Below are positions 7,542-15,346 of a DNA stretch of 44,829 nucleotides, in pieces. This DNA is from an uncultured Lachnospiraceae bacterium (GTDB lineage Bacteria > Bacillota > Clostridia > Lachnospirales > Lachnospiraceae): contig CANRZW010000029.1 of NCBI GenBank assembly GCA_947644545.1, positions 1 through 44,829 of the forward strand, written 5' to 3'. Below the pieces are notes generated by a model. It was not told the origin of the DNA, searched no databases, and worked only from the letters and a program-made list of their open reading frames with translations. Made by a program: the position numbers and the translations under genes. Position 1 is the stretch's first letter; every line of letters starts with the position of its first letter.

Positions 7542-8561
7542 ATGTCCGTCACAGCCAAAGAATTAGCACAGAAACTGGGGTTATCCGCCACCGCCGTTTC
7601 CATGGCACTTAATAATAAAGCAGGCGTCAGCACCGAGACCCGCGCCCGGATCATCAAAGCCGCCGAAGAATACGGATACGACTTTACTAAAGTTAAGCAC
7701 GATTCCAGCCATAGCGGTTCTATCTATATCATCTTTTACAGGACGCATAATGCCATCCTTTCTTACTCTCCTATATTCAATGAGTTGTACGACGGGATCA
7801 AAAGCGAATGCCAGAAAGAACACTTTACGGTAAAGATGATGCAATTCTACGAGAAAGTTGACGTGCTGGAAGACTGTTTCTCCGATCTTCGCCTCTCCGA
7901 CTGTAAAGGGATCATCCTGATCGGCACGGAGATCCGGCAGGATGTATGCCGGCAGTTTTTGTCTCTCGGATATCCGCTGATCCTGCTCGACAGCTACTTT
8001 GACGGCCTCGACTGCACCAGCGTGCTGATTAATAACGCGCAGGGTGCCTATATCGCCACCAACTATCTGATCGCCGGCACCAGAGTTCAGCCCGGCTATC
8101 TGCAGTCCAGCTATCTGATCCCCAACTTTATCGAACGACAGGAAGGATATTTTAAGGCAATCAAAGAGAACGGGATGTCTCCATCCCGTTCCGTTATCCA
8201 TAAGCTTTCCCCGTCCATCGAGGCCGCCATGGCCGATATGCTGGAGATCATCGACCGCAAAGATCCTCTTGCCAAATGCTATTTCGCCGACAACGATATC
8301 ATCGCCATCGGCGCCATGAAGGCGCTTATGCTCCGCGGTTACCGGATTCCCGAGGATATCTCCTTCATCGGCTTCGACAATATCTCCGAGGGCAGGATCA
8401 TCGAACCGTCGCTGACCACCATGGATGTGCCCCGGCTCTATATCGGCAAGACCGCCGCCAAGCTGTTGGTCGAACAGATCGATTCCAAAGTAGTGCATAC
8501 GTCTAAAGTGGAGATCGCGGCCAGGCTTGTGAAGCGCTTCTCCTGTGTGACGCCGGTATGA
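7542..8561 (+). CDS. LacI-family transcriptional regulator
   Basis: This 339-residue protein has a LacI helix-turn-helix at residues 3-22 (TAKELAQKLGLSATAVSMAL), a hinge helix, and a two-lobed periplasmic-binding-protein-like sugar sensor domain ending in the usual PEDISFIGFDNI...TTMDVP region. AAGGAGG lies eight bases before the ATG. It is divergent from the isomerase-led operon with 253 bases between the start codons, so it most likely controls that operon in response to apiose or a pathway intermediate. Effector and operator are inferred. It converges with the dehydrogenase gene at its 3' end. Confidence 0.85.
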   Translation: MSVTAKELAQKLGLSATAVSMALNNKAGVSTETRARIIKAAEEYGYDFTKVKHDSSHSGSIYIIFYRTHNAILSYSPIFNELYDGIKSECQKEHFTVKMMQFYEKVDVLEDCFSDLRLSDCKGIILIGTEIRQDVCRQFLSLGYPLILLDSYFDGLDCTSVLINNAQGAYIATNYLIAGTRVQPGYLQSSYLIPNFIERQEGYFKAIKENGMSPSRSVIHKLSPSIEAAMADMLEIIDRKDPLAKCYFADNDIIAIGAMKALMLRGYRIPEDISFIGFDNISEGRIIEPSLTTMDVPRLYIGKTAAKLLVEQIDSKVVHTSKVEIAARLVKRFSCVTPV

Positions 8562-8575
8562 GAATACCCTGTTAC

Positions 8576-9352
8576 TTAAAAACAGGTAAATGCGCCGTCA
8601 ATAACAAAATCCGAACCCGTTGTAAAAGTACTGGTGTCACCTGCAAGGTAAACGCAGATTGACTGCAGCTCCTCCGGCGTTCCCATTCTTCCAAGCGGCG
8701 CCATATGATTCCATTTCTCGATCAGTGGGACTAAAGTAGGGGAATTCAAAGTCAATTCCGTGCCGATATAGCCAGGACTGATGCTGTTTACACGCACGCC
8801 GCGCTTCGCCCACTCGATCGCCAGTGATTTCGTAAGCTGGATCACGGCAGCCTTGGACGCATTATATGCGCACTGTGGCTGGGGAACGTTGACAATATGC
8901 GCCGACATGGAAGCCGTATTGATGATGGAGCCGCCGCCATGCGCCAACATATATTTGCCCGCCGCTATGTCAGTTAAGAAGATCCCGTTCAGGTTAATAT
9001 TGATCACCTTGCTCCACTGCTCATACGTCATCTCCTCGGCCGGTGCATTGATGCAGATGCCGGCATTATTGTGGCAGAAATCAAGGCCGCCAAGCTTTGC
9101 CACAACCTGCTCTACCATGTCGTCAACCTGCCCCGGATCGGTACAGTCACATCCGAGCGCGATCACTTTCCTGCCGGTCTTTTCCGCCAGTTCTTCCGCT
9201 GTCTTCTTCGCCTCGTCAAGATCGATATCTACGATCGCAACGTCCGCCCCTGCTTCTGCAAAAGCTGTAGCCGTGCTTTTTCCGATGCCTCTGGCTCCTC
9301 CCGTCACGAATCCCTTTTTGCCGTCCAGCCGCATTTTCTCAATAATTCCCAT
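8576..9352 (-). CDS. Short-chain dehydrogenase/reductase
   Basis: This 258-residue NAD(P)-dependent oxidoreductase is a classical SDR: the cofactor motif TGGARGIGK near residues 16-24, an acidic residue after the second strand (VDID) favouring NAD(H), NNAG near 95, the catalytic serine in TASMS, YNASK with the catalytic Tyr and Lys, and SPGYIGTEL. Such enzymes next to sugar genes often oxidise polyols or reduce ketoses, but the substrate cannot be read from sequence. AAAGGAGA precedes the ATG at 9350-9352; upstream in-frame starts have no ribosome binding site. It converges with the LacI gene, 14 bases apart, and is not part of the apiose-type operon. Confidence 0.85.
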   Translation of the reverse strand: MGIIEKMRLDGKKGFVTGGARGIGKSTATAFAEAGADVAIVDIDLDEAKKTAEELAEKTGRKVIALGCDCTDPGQVDDMVEQVVAKLGGLDFCHNNAGICINAPAEEMTYEQWSKVININLNGIFLTDIAAGKYMLAHGGGSIINTASMSAHIVNVPQPQCAYNASKAAVIQLTKSLAIEWAKRGVRVNSISPGYIGTELTLNSPTLVPLIEKWNHMAPLGRMGTPEELQSICVYLAGDTSTFTTGSDFVIDGAFTCF

Positions 9353-9536
9353 ATTGCATCTCCTTTTCCATGTCATTTGATTCCTACGATCCAAAATCGT
9401 ACCTGCATCTCCATACCGTTCTTTAACACAAGTACTCTCAAGTTACATGCTGCATTTTTAATACTTTTCGCTTCCTGTGATCCATATGCCGCTTCCTGCT
9501 GCCGGCCGCATCACATGTCTGCCCATTATCTTTAAC

Positions 9537-10826
9537 TTATAACAATTCCGTAAGCACCAGGTTGCGCAGCTTTCTCGTCAACGCAAATGTCCCGCTGTCC
9601 TTCTTCTGTGTCCCCATCAGGATCGTCAGCTTCTCTTCCGGGAAATTGACGAAATAAACACCCAGCCAGCCATCCCAGCCGTACTCTCCTTTACCTGCCG
9701 GAAATACCGTTTGTCCCGTATTCTTGCAAACCCGCATCAGGTTACCATAGCTGAACCCATCCAGCCCGATCCACTTCTCGAATGCTTTCTGCTGATGTTC
9801 CAGAAGCTCCGCTCCTATCATATAGCGCACTGTGGCAGGCTGCAGAATCCGCACTCCGTCCAGTATACCGCCCTGCCTGAGCATCTTTGCAAAGCGCATA
9901 TAGTCATCCAGTGTAGATGCCAGGCCCGCACCGCCGGATTCAAATGCAGGAGGCTTCTCCATTCCGTTACAGATCGCCAGGTGGTTACCCTCATAGCGGA
10001 TCAGAGAGGCTCCTTCCGGCCCTTTGACCGTCTCATAGGTTACTGCCAGACGTCCCTGCTTCTCCTCGGGCACCCAGAAGGCCGTATCCTTCATGCCAAG
10101 CGGCCCGAAAAGCTCTTTCTCCAGAAACTCTCCAAAGCGCATCCCCGAAATTACTTCCACCACTGCGCCCAGCACATCTGCCGAAGTACCGTACCGCCAG
10201 GAACTGCCCGGCTCGAAAGCCAGCGTACAGCCGGCCAATGCATCGGCCACCTCTCTTGTCGTCATCGCATCCTTCGTGAAAAGCCGTCTGTCCATCTCCT
10301 CAAACACTGCCGCCGTCTGCCGTCCGGACACCGTCACCTCATCCGGATAGGCCAGGCCGGAGGTCATACGCAGAAGATCGAATACCCGCATGGGCTGCAG
10401 GACAGGCTTTCTGTATTCCGACGCCGTGCCTTCTGCCCCATTATCACCGTTCATCGCTGCCTGATCCACTGCCGGCGCCTCTTTTCCAGCTTTCCCACCG
10501 GCCGCAGCATCTCCGATGCTGTTCTCGTCCGCCACATAGAACTGCTCCTCAAAAGCCGGCAGGAAATCGGATACCGGCTGGCTCAGATCCAGCTCTCCAC
10601 GCTCCATCAGTATCATCGCCGCCGCTGCCGTGACAGGCTTGCTCTGTGAGTAAAGCCGGAAGATCGTATCCCTGCTCATGGGTCTATTCCCTTCCCGGTC
10701 CGCCATACCTGCCTGACAGTAGCACAATTCCTGTCCGTCCTGTTCCACCAGCAGATTGACTCCTGCCACCTCGCAGTTCTCCACTGCTTTTTCCATTGTG
10801 CTGCACAATTTTTCCTGTAGTGTCAT
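9537..10826 (-). CDS. Beta-lactamase-fold serine hydrolase with a low-complexity insert
   Basis: This 429-residue protein belongs to the class C beta-lactamase/esterase (Pfam Beta-lactamase) group. The nucleophile motif is SQSK (S60, K63) and the tyrosine motif is Y212-G-T, where penicillin-binding relatives have YxN. ESGGAGL is typical of the serine-hydrolase branch. Residues about 100-140 form an Ala/Gly/Glu-rich insert with no fold signature. There is no signal peptide, so it is predicted cytoplasmic and may be an esterase or amidase rather than a resistance enzyme. AAGGGGG precedes the ATG. A promoter with a consensus -35 and a tandem repeat lies upstream. Confidence 0.8.
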   Translation of the reverse strand: MTLQEKLCSTMEKAVENCEVAGVNLLVEQDGQELCYCQAGMADREGNRPMSRDTIFRLYSQSKPVTAAAAMILMERGELDLSQPVSDFLPAFEEQFYVADENSIGDAAAGGKAGKEAPAVDQAAMNGDNGAEGTASEYRKPVLQPMRVFDLLRMTSGLAYPDEVTVSGRQTAAVFEEMDRRLFTKDAMTTREVADALAGCTLAFEPGSSWRYGTSADVLGAVVEVISGMRFGEFLEKELFGPLGMKDTAFWVPEEKQGRLAVTYETVKGPEGASLIRYEGNHLAICNGMEKPPAFESGGAGLASTLDDYMRFAKMLRQGGILDGVRILQPATVRYMIGAELLEHQQKAFEKWIGLDGFSYGNLMRVCKNTGQTVFPAGKGEYGWDGWLGVYFVNFPEEKLTILMGTQKKDSGTFALTRKLRNLVLTELL

Positions 10827-10867
10827 TTTGATGCCCCCTTATCTCTTGATATACTTTCTATATTTCC

Positions 10868-10896
10868 ATCAGAATTGATACCTGTGTCTGTGTCAA
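10868..10896 (-). promoter_or_regulatory. Promoter of the 9537-10826 serine hydrolase
   Basis: On the minus strand a consensus TTGACA (10896-10891) is followed after 17 bases by TCTGAT (10873-10868, four of six -10 matches), about 40 bases before the start codon. Confidence 0.6.
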
Positions 10897-10905
10897 GTGG
10901 AAATT

Positions 10906-10929
10906 TTTATCACCCACTTTATCACCCAC
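10906..10929 (-). repeat. Tandem 12-bp direct repeat upstream of a promoter
   Basis: Two perfect head-to-tail copies of TTTATCACCCAC (10906-10917 and 10918-10929; GTGGGTGATAAA on the transcribed strand) lie ten bases upstream of the -35 box of the serine hydrolase promoter. The position suits activator binding, but a simple duplication is also possible. Confidence 0.6.
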
Positions 10930-10968
10930 CGGAATGGTATGGTAACTACGATAGAATTTTCTCTGAAC

Positions 10969-11967
10969 TCATACGCTTCTTTTCCGGCTCCGCTCCGTTC
11001 CCCAATACCGCATCACCTGCTCCTGTGTCAGCGTATCCGCAAACTCCTTCTTCAACTGCAGAAAATACTCCAGATCCATCAGTATACCATACAACACCGC
11101 CCGGTCCTCGAACTCCTCCCGTGTCGCAGGCAACGGTGAATCCCTCATCTGCCCCAGCACTTCGGTCAGCTTTGCAAGCAGTTCTCTGGCATTGTTGGAT
11201 TCCCCGAAAGAAACCGCCGTCTCATAGAGCAATCCCGACACCCGTTCCGTCTGCGGCAGGAGAAATCGGATGTGGATGATCTTCTTATAAATATCCCGCA
11301 AGACGACCGTCTGCTGTTCCCGCATATTCATATACGTGATAAAATACTTCGATTCCTGGAAAAAGGTATTATTCATATAAGCATACGCCTGTTTTTTACC
11401 GGCGGCAATATCTTCCTGCAGTTTGTCAAAACAGGCCCCTGTATAATCCGACCGGTCCTCTTTTGTAATATATTCCGCCATCCGCATCAACACCTTACGC
11501 AGATCTTCCTCCAGCGTATGCTGCATGGCCCGGATCTCCCTGCCTTTTCCCGGCATATACAGATTCAGAAGCGTGCCGATCCCGGCGCCGATCAGCAGGA
11601 GCAGCGCCTCATTTCCGATTAACGGAAGAGACATGTCCTTCTCCAGCAGATAATGCGTCGCTAAGACCGCATTGATAGAGACTGCATCCCCCATCCGCAT
11701 CAATATACAGCCGGCAACAAACAAAAACAGGAATATGCCATATGCAAACACATGATATCCGGCAATATGAAATACCGTATAGGCAATCAAAGTCGCCAGC
11801 AGGAACGCGAAGATTCTTTTGACAGAGATCGTGATGGTCTCCCGTGAGGTATCCTGTATCGTCAGAAGCGTTATGATGCCGGCGGCGGTGCTGTAACCAA
11901 GTCCCAGCACATCGGCCAGAAAAATGGACGCCACACTCCCGACAGCGATTTTGATCAGTTTCAGCAT
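10969..11967 (-). CDS. Aromatic acid exporter (ArAE/FUSC-like) family membrane protein
   Basis: This 332-residue protein has an N-terminal half with about four to six membrane segments (residues about 5-150, starting LKLIKIAVGSVASIFLAD and including GYSTAAGIITLLTIQDTSRET), followed by a helical cytoplasmic half. The pattern matches the ArAE_1 membrane domain plus ArAE_1_C of Firmicutes, thought to export small aromatic acids. The ATG at 11965-11967 is chosen because AGAAAGG sits upstream and the first residues enter the conserved domain directly; earlier in-frame starts would overlap the preceding gene. It lies 23 bases after the DUF554 stop and is probably in its transcript. Confidence 0.75.
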   Translation of the reverse strand: MLKLIKIAVGSVASIFLADVLGLGYSTAAGIITLLTIQDTSRETITISVKRIFAFLLATLIAYTVFHIAGYHVFAYGIFLFLFVAGCILMRMGDAVSINAVLATHYLLEKDMSLPLIGNEALLLLIGAGIGTLLNLYMPGKGREIRAMQHTLEEDLRKVLMRMAEYITKEDRSDYTGACFDKLQEDIAAGKKQAYAYMNNTFFQESKYFITYMNMREQQTVVLRDIYKKIIHIRFLLPQTERVSGLLYETAVSFGESNNARELLAKLTEVLGQMRDSPLPATREEFEDRAVLYGILMDLEYFLQLKKEFADTLTQEQVMRYWGTERSRKRSV

Positions 11968-11990
11968 ATAAGAACCTTTCTTTATCATTC

Positions 11991-12761
11991 TTACCCCATA
12001 AGCGGCAAGATATAATTTGTCCACAGATAACTTACCGGCATCGCCAGCACCATGGCCGGGATCATATCCGCCACAGGAAATTCTTTGACTTTGATCATAC
12101 GGAATCCTGTCGCAAGCAGAAGAATGCCTCCGCTGGCCTTGAAGTCGTTAATCATAGCCGGTGTGCACAGCGGATAAATCATCCCCGCCAGCAGATAAAG
12201 CGCCATGAAAATGAGAAACTGCGGCACTGCAATCAGTGAAACAACAATCCCCAGCGAACAGGCAAAGATCAGCGCCGTGGCAAAATCCAGGATCGATTTC
12301 GCCAGTAAGATAGAGTGGTCGCCCGTCATACCCGCTACGATGGAACCATAGATGCCGGTACCGCTGGCACAGAACAACACCAATGCCGTCACCAGCACTG
12401 CACTATTGTCTGCTGAGCCTGCCGCACTTATTTTGCCCGCCAGTTCCTGCTGTTCTTTCCCTGCTCTCTGCAGTCCGGAAAGCGCACGGCTGATCCCCTT
12501 CTGCATCATCAGCCCGGCCCTGTCGATCCGCTGTCCCAAATGCATGGCCAGCCCGATCGAAGTTCCCACGATGACCGAAAAAACCACCGCCGGCATATTT
12601 TCCATCAGTACGATCGAACTGATGCCCATTGCCATGGCACAGGCCCCAAATACCGTATTCAGATTTTCCTTGAAAGCATTGCTTATCTTATCCCCGGCCA
12701 GCGCGCCCACGATCCCTCCGACAGCTACTACCAGCGCATTCGTAATGACTCCGATCGGCAT
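11991..12761 (-). CDS. DUF554 family membrane protein
   Basis: This 256-residue membrane protein is of the DUF554 (YqgA/YdfK) type: it opens with GVITNALVVAVGGIVGALAG and has about seven hydrophobic segments with glycine-rich repeats, ending in AMVLAMPVSYLW. The family is widespread and suspected to be a transporter, with no settled function. GGAGG lies about ten bases before the ATG. It is followed closely by the aromatic-acid-exporter-like gene. Confidence 0.8.
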   Translation of the reverse strand: MPIGVITNALVVAVGGIVGALAGDKISNAFKENLNTVFGACAMAMGISSIVLMENMPAVVFSVIVGTSIGLAMHLGQRIDRAGLMMQKGISRALSGLQRAGKEQQELAGKISAAGSADNSAVLVTALVLFCASGTGIYGSIVAGMTGDHSILLAKSILDFATALIFACSLGIVVSLIAVPQFLIFMALYLLAGMIYPLCTPAMINDFKASGGILLLATGFRMIKVKEFPVADMIPAMVLAMPVSYLWTNYILPLMG

Positions 12762-12813
12762 ACCGTACTTTCCTCCATCAGTATATCCTGTTCAAATCTC
12801 TCATCCGTATTAT

Positions 12814-13023
12814 TCACAGCTTCCATCCTTCCGGCAGAAAATTCGTGCTTTTGCAGCCCAGATACCGGTTATGCCCATAGACGATCTCTTCCGTCTGATA
12901 AGATACATATTCCTTCCCACCCAGGCTGCTGTATACAAACAATCCGGAGATAACATACTCGGCCAGGCCCTCATATCCGGTATAATCAGCCTTATACCAG
13001 ATTCCCTGCTCCTCGGAAAGCAT
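12814..13023 (-). pseudogene. Remnant of a HipA-like kinase, N-terminal part
   Basis: A 69-residue frame contains WYKADYTGYEGLAEYVIS, EEYVSYQTEEI-like and RYLGCKSTNFLPEG segments. I recognise these as the N-terminal region of HipA-like kinase-domain proteins of Firmicutes, which are several hundred residues long. Here the frame stops right after NFLPEGWKL, so the kinase domain is missing. The start lies inside the C-terminal coding part of the upstream fragment in another frame. The recognition is from memory of the family and is moderate. Confidence 0.5.
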
Positions 13024-13235
13024 CTGGATTCCAGAAACGCCTCATATGCCTCAAAATCCGGATTTTCCTCTTTCCCAAATGCCCTTGCGATATAATCCTT
13101 TGTATAATTGTGCACTTTCACTTTCCTGAACCGCTCATCTACGTCAATGATCGTACATACCCTGCTGCCTATTCTGCCGGTCTGTCGGTTAATTTTTATT
13201 TCTATTATTATATCCTTAAAACAGAAACGCTTCAA
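13002..13235 (-). pseudogene. Remnant of the small protein that precedes HipA-like kinases
   Basis: The frame encodes TGRIGSRVCTIIDVDERFRKVK-like sequence and ends its recognisable part with FEAYEAFLESRCFPRSRE. This resembles the roughly 100-residue proteins encoded immediately upstream of HipA-like kinase genes, which carry an FLESRCFPR motif followed by about 30 more residues. Those residues are absent: after the motif the sequence is garbled in this frame and kinase-like in another. No ATG is present (only TTG at 13233-13235). A deletion seems to have joined two decayed genes. Confidence 0.45.
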
Positions 13236-13282
13236 TCTTATTATAGCTTATGGATGAAGTCTAAGACAGATATTTGAATTCA

Positions 13283-14260
13283 TTATACCGAATCATCAAA
13301 CAGCGGTTCGATATACTCTCGGATAAGTTCCATTCTATCCTTGACTTTTGGCCTAAACAAAGAAGCGATTGAAATCACCATGTTTCTTTTCGTATTGACA
13401 TAAATGATATTTCCTCCATCTCCCATAGCTGCGAAGCCATCTTCATTAATCCACCACAAATATCCATACGACAGACCCTGCGCTTCCCATCGACTGTGCT
13501 CCCTCGTGCTTTCTTCTATCCACCTTGCCGATATAATCTGTTTATGATTCCATATTCCATTGTTTAAATATAATTGCCCTATTTTCGCCATATCTATGGG
13601 AGAAAGCGTCAGTCCCCAGCCTGCTGTATTTACGCCCATAGGATCAGCCACCCAGCCGCTAATATTGGTAGCTTTATTAAAAGCAAGCTGTTCCTCTTTA
13701 CTATGAAAAATAATATTCTTTTCAACAATAATTCCCAGTGGGCCAAACAGATTTTCTCGCGCAAAATCAATTACAGATTGCCCCGTTACTTTACCAAGAA
13801 TACCGGATATAATATCCGGACCAATCAAGGGAGCATATCTAAACCTGCCAACCGCTCCCTTACCGCCCAATAAATCAAGTGAAAATTTCACCCAGTCATC
13901 GCTTGTAAAATATTTAATGTAGGGATTCAATTTATATTTATATGGTGCGGTCATTGTTAATAAATTCCTCAGTGTAATAGTTTGTATTGTTTTCTCTCTC
14001 TTTTTGATTTTATATTCCGGAAAAAAATCCAATACTTTTTGGTCGAGATTTTTGATGCAGCCTTTGTCCATGGCAATTCCCATCAAGATGGAAACAATGC
14101 TTTTCGTTACTGAATAGACATGAATTCGACTATTGGCAGTGCATTTATTAAAGTAATTTTCGTATAACGTCTCACCATTCTTTAATACAACGATGCCTGT
14201 AATATTTCCATAATCACGCATTACCATCTCTTCAAACGTTTCCGTTTTTCCCTGAATCAT
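13283..14260 (-). CDS. Beta-lactamase-fold serine hydrolase
   Basis: This 325-residue protein belongs to the Beta-lactamase/esterase group. The nucleophile motif is SVTK (S50, K53) and the tyrosine region reads RYAP (Y142) where relatives have YSN. There is no signal peptide. It is not closely similar to the other serine hydrolase in the window and is clearly more AT-rich than its neighbours, with codons such as ATA and AAA frequent, which suggests separate acquisition. GGAGAAAAAAT precedes the ATG. Its promoter region carries a perfect palindrome, so it is probably under its own repressor. The substrate is unknown. Confidence 0.8.
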   Translation of the reverse strand: MIQGKTETFEEMVMRDYGNITGIVVLKNGETLYENYFNKCTANSRIHVYSVTKSIVSILMGIAMDKGCIKNLDQKVLDFFPEYKIKKREKTIQTITLRNLLTMTAPYKYKLNPYIKYFTSDDWVKFSLDLLGGKGAVGRFRYAPLIGPDIISGILGKVTGQSVIDFARENLFGPLGIIVEKNIIFHSKEEQLAFNKATNISGWVADPMGVNTAGWGLTLSPIDMAKIGQLYLNNGIWNHKQIISARWIEESTREHSRWEAQGLSYGYLWWINEDGFAAMGDGGNIIYVNTKRNMVISIASLFRPKVKDRMELIREYIEPLFDDSV

Positions 14261-14280
14261 ATTTTTTCTCCTTTAAGTGT

Positions 14281-14298
14281 TCTAAGGATATCCTTAGA
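14281..14298. promoter_or_regulatory. Perfect 18-bp palindrome at the transcription start, candidate operator
   Basis: TCTAAGGATATCCTTAGA is perfectly self-complementary and begins three bases downstream of the -10 box of the 13283-14260 serine hydrolase promoter, covering the expected start of transcription. This is a classical position for a dimeric repressor. No regulator gene is adjacent. Confidence 0.55.
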
Positions 14299-14301
14299 TA
14301 A

Positions 14302-14330
14302 AGGATAAGTCTATTAAAAATCATTTTCAA
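14302..14330 (-). promoter_or_regulatory. Promoter of the 13283-14260 serine hydrolase
   Basis: On the minus strand TTGAAA (14330-14325) and TATCCT (14307-14302) are 17 bases apart, about 40 bases upstream of the start codon. Confidence 0.6.
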
Positions 14331-14375
14331 GACACTTTTTAACAGCAATCGAAACAATAAGTCGCATAGGCGTTC

Positions 14376-14415
14376 AAAAAGACGGCACAGCCCTTACTAC
14401 CGGGTCCATACCGCC
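14376..14415 (-). terminator. Intrinsic terminator after the ketose 3-epimerase gene
   Basis: On the minus strand the segment 14415-14402 pairs with 14393-14381 to give about 13 base pairs (several G-U, one bulged A) with an eight-base loop, followed by TTTTT at 14380-14376. It lies 34 bases after the epimerase stop codon. Confidence 0.75.
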
Positions 14416-14448
14416 TCAATCGAAAACACTTCCTTATAACAAAATTCT

Positions 14449-15333
14449 TTACCTGAGCATATACCGTTGGAAAACCAATGCTGCTTTCGCATCCTGATCA
14501 AGGGCCTCCTCCGAAATATCATCCCGCAGCTTTCTCCACACCCTGATGTCTCTGCCTACCTGGCCGCCGGGCATAACAAAAGGCTCCATAACGACCGCTC
14601 CGTTATACTGAATATCCCTTAAGGCATCGCCGATCTCACGCCAGGGCATATGCCCCTGTCCCGGAACCATCCTGTTGCATTCTCCGGTATGAAAATGTCC
14701 CAACAGGCTGCCGGCTGCCCTGATCGCACTTCCGATGCTCTCTTCCTCAATATTCATATGGAACGTATCGAGCATCACTTTTACATTGGAAGCCTCCGGC
14801 TCCAGCTGCTGCACTGCCTTTACGAACGCAACGCCCTCCTGCGCCGTATTCAACAGATGATTCTCGAATCTGTTGATGCACTCCATACCCAGAACCTCTA
14901 TGCCATACTGTCTCGCGATCTTTCCCAGCTGCGCCACCCCTCTAACGCTGTTATCCCAATCCCTTGCCTTGTCGGGTTCGACGGAGTAATCTATCGGCCA
15001 GCAGGAATATAGCGCTCCGCCGATCAAAGTGGCATTGATCAGCTGCATCCGTTCAAACAGATCCTCATAGAACCGTAGCGCATTCTTCCTGACCGCCGGA
15101 TCCTCCGATCCCACATTATGGTCAGGAGAAGGGCCATACCCCACAGTCAGACGGACGCCGGCATCCGCCGCACACTTCCCAAGCTCCTCAAGATCTGTCC
15201 TGGAATACTCGGGCAGCGGCCCGGCCGCTATCTCCAATATGTCAAATCCCAGTTCTGACACCTTACGAATATAATGTTTATAATCCCCTGCCCATTCATG
15301 TTCCCAATAAGCATAATAAATTCCGTGCTGCAT
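14449..15333 (-). CDS. D-allulose (D-psicose) / D-tagatose 3-epimerase family protein
   Basis: This 294-residue TIM-barrel protein closely resembles the characterised Clostridium D-psicose 3-epimerases: it opens HGIYYAYWE, then LGFDILEIAA, LIGGALYSCWPIDY, INRFENHLLNTAQEG, VMLDTFHMNIEE, GHFHTGECNR and VVMEPF. Metal and catalytic residues are visible as E151, D189, H215 and E250. It should epimerise ketohexoses at C3, for example D-allulose and D-fructose. The ATG at 15331-15333 follows GAGGGGG; a start nine codons earlier would contain that site and overlap the response regulator gene. It is last in an operon with a nucleoside hydrolase and a response regulator. Confidence 0.85.
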   Translation of the reverse strand: MQHGIYYAYWEHEWAGDYKHYIRKVSELGFDILEIAAGPLPEYSRTDLEELGKCAADAGVRLTVGYGPSPDHNVGSEDPAVRKNALRFYEDLFERMQLINATLIGGALYSCWPIDYSVEPDKARDWDNSVRGVAQLGKIARQYGIEVLGMECINRFENHLLNTAQEGVAFVKAVQQLEPEASNVKVMLDTFHMNIEEESIGSAIRAAGSLLGHFHTGECNRMVPGQGHMPWREIGDALRDIQYNGAVVMEPFVMPGGQVGRDIRVWRKLRDDISEEALDQDAKAALVFQRYMLR

Positions 15334-15346
15334 ATGCACTACCCCC

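Noticed and set aside
8561..8590. Inverted repeat CCTGTT/AACAGG between the converging LacI and dehydrogenase genes as a terminator
   Set aside because: Only six base pairs and no T run follows on either strand; it also includes the dehydrogenase stop codon.
9537..10826. Antibiotic-resistance beta-lactamase
   Set aside because: No signal peptide and the tyrosine motif differs from YxN, so a cytoplasmic esterase-like hydrolase is more likely.
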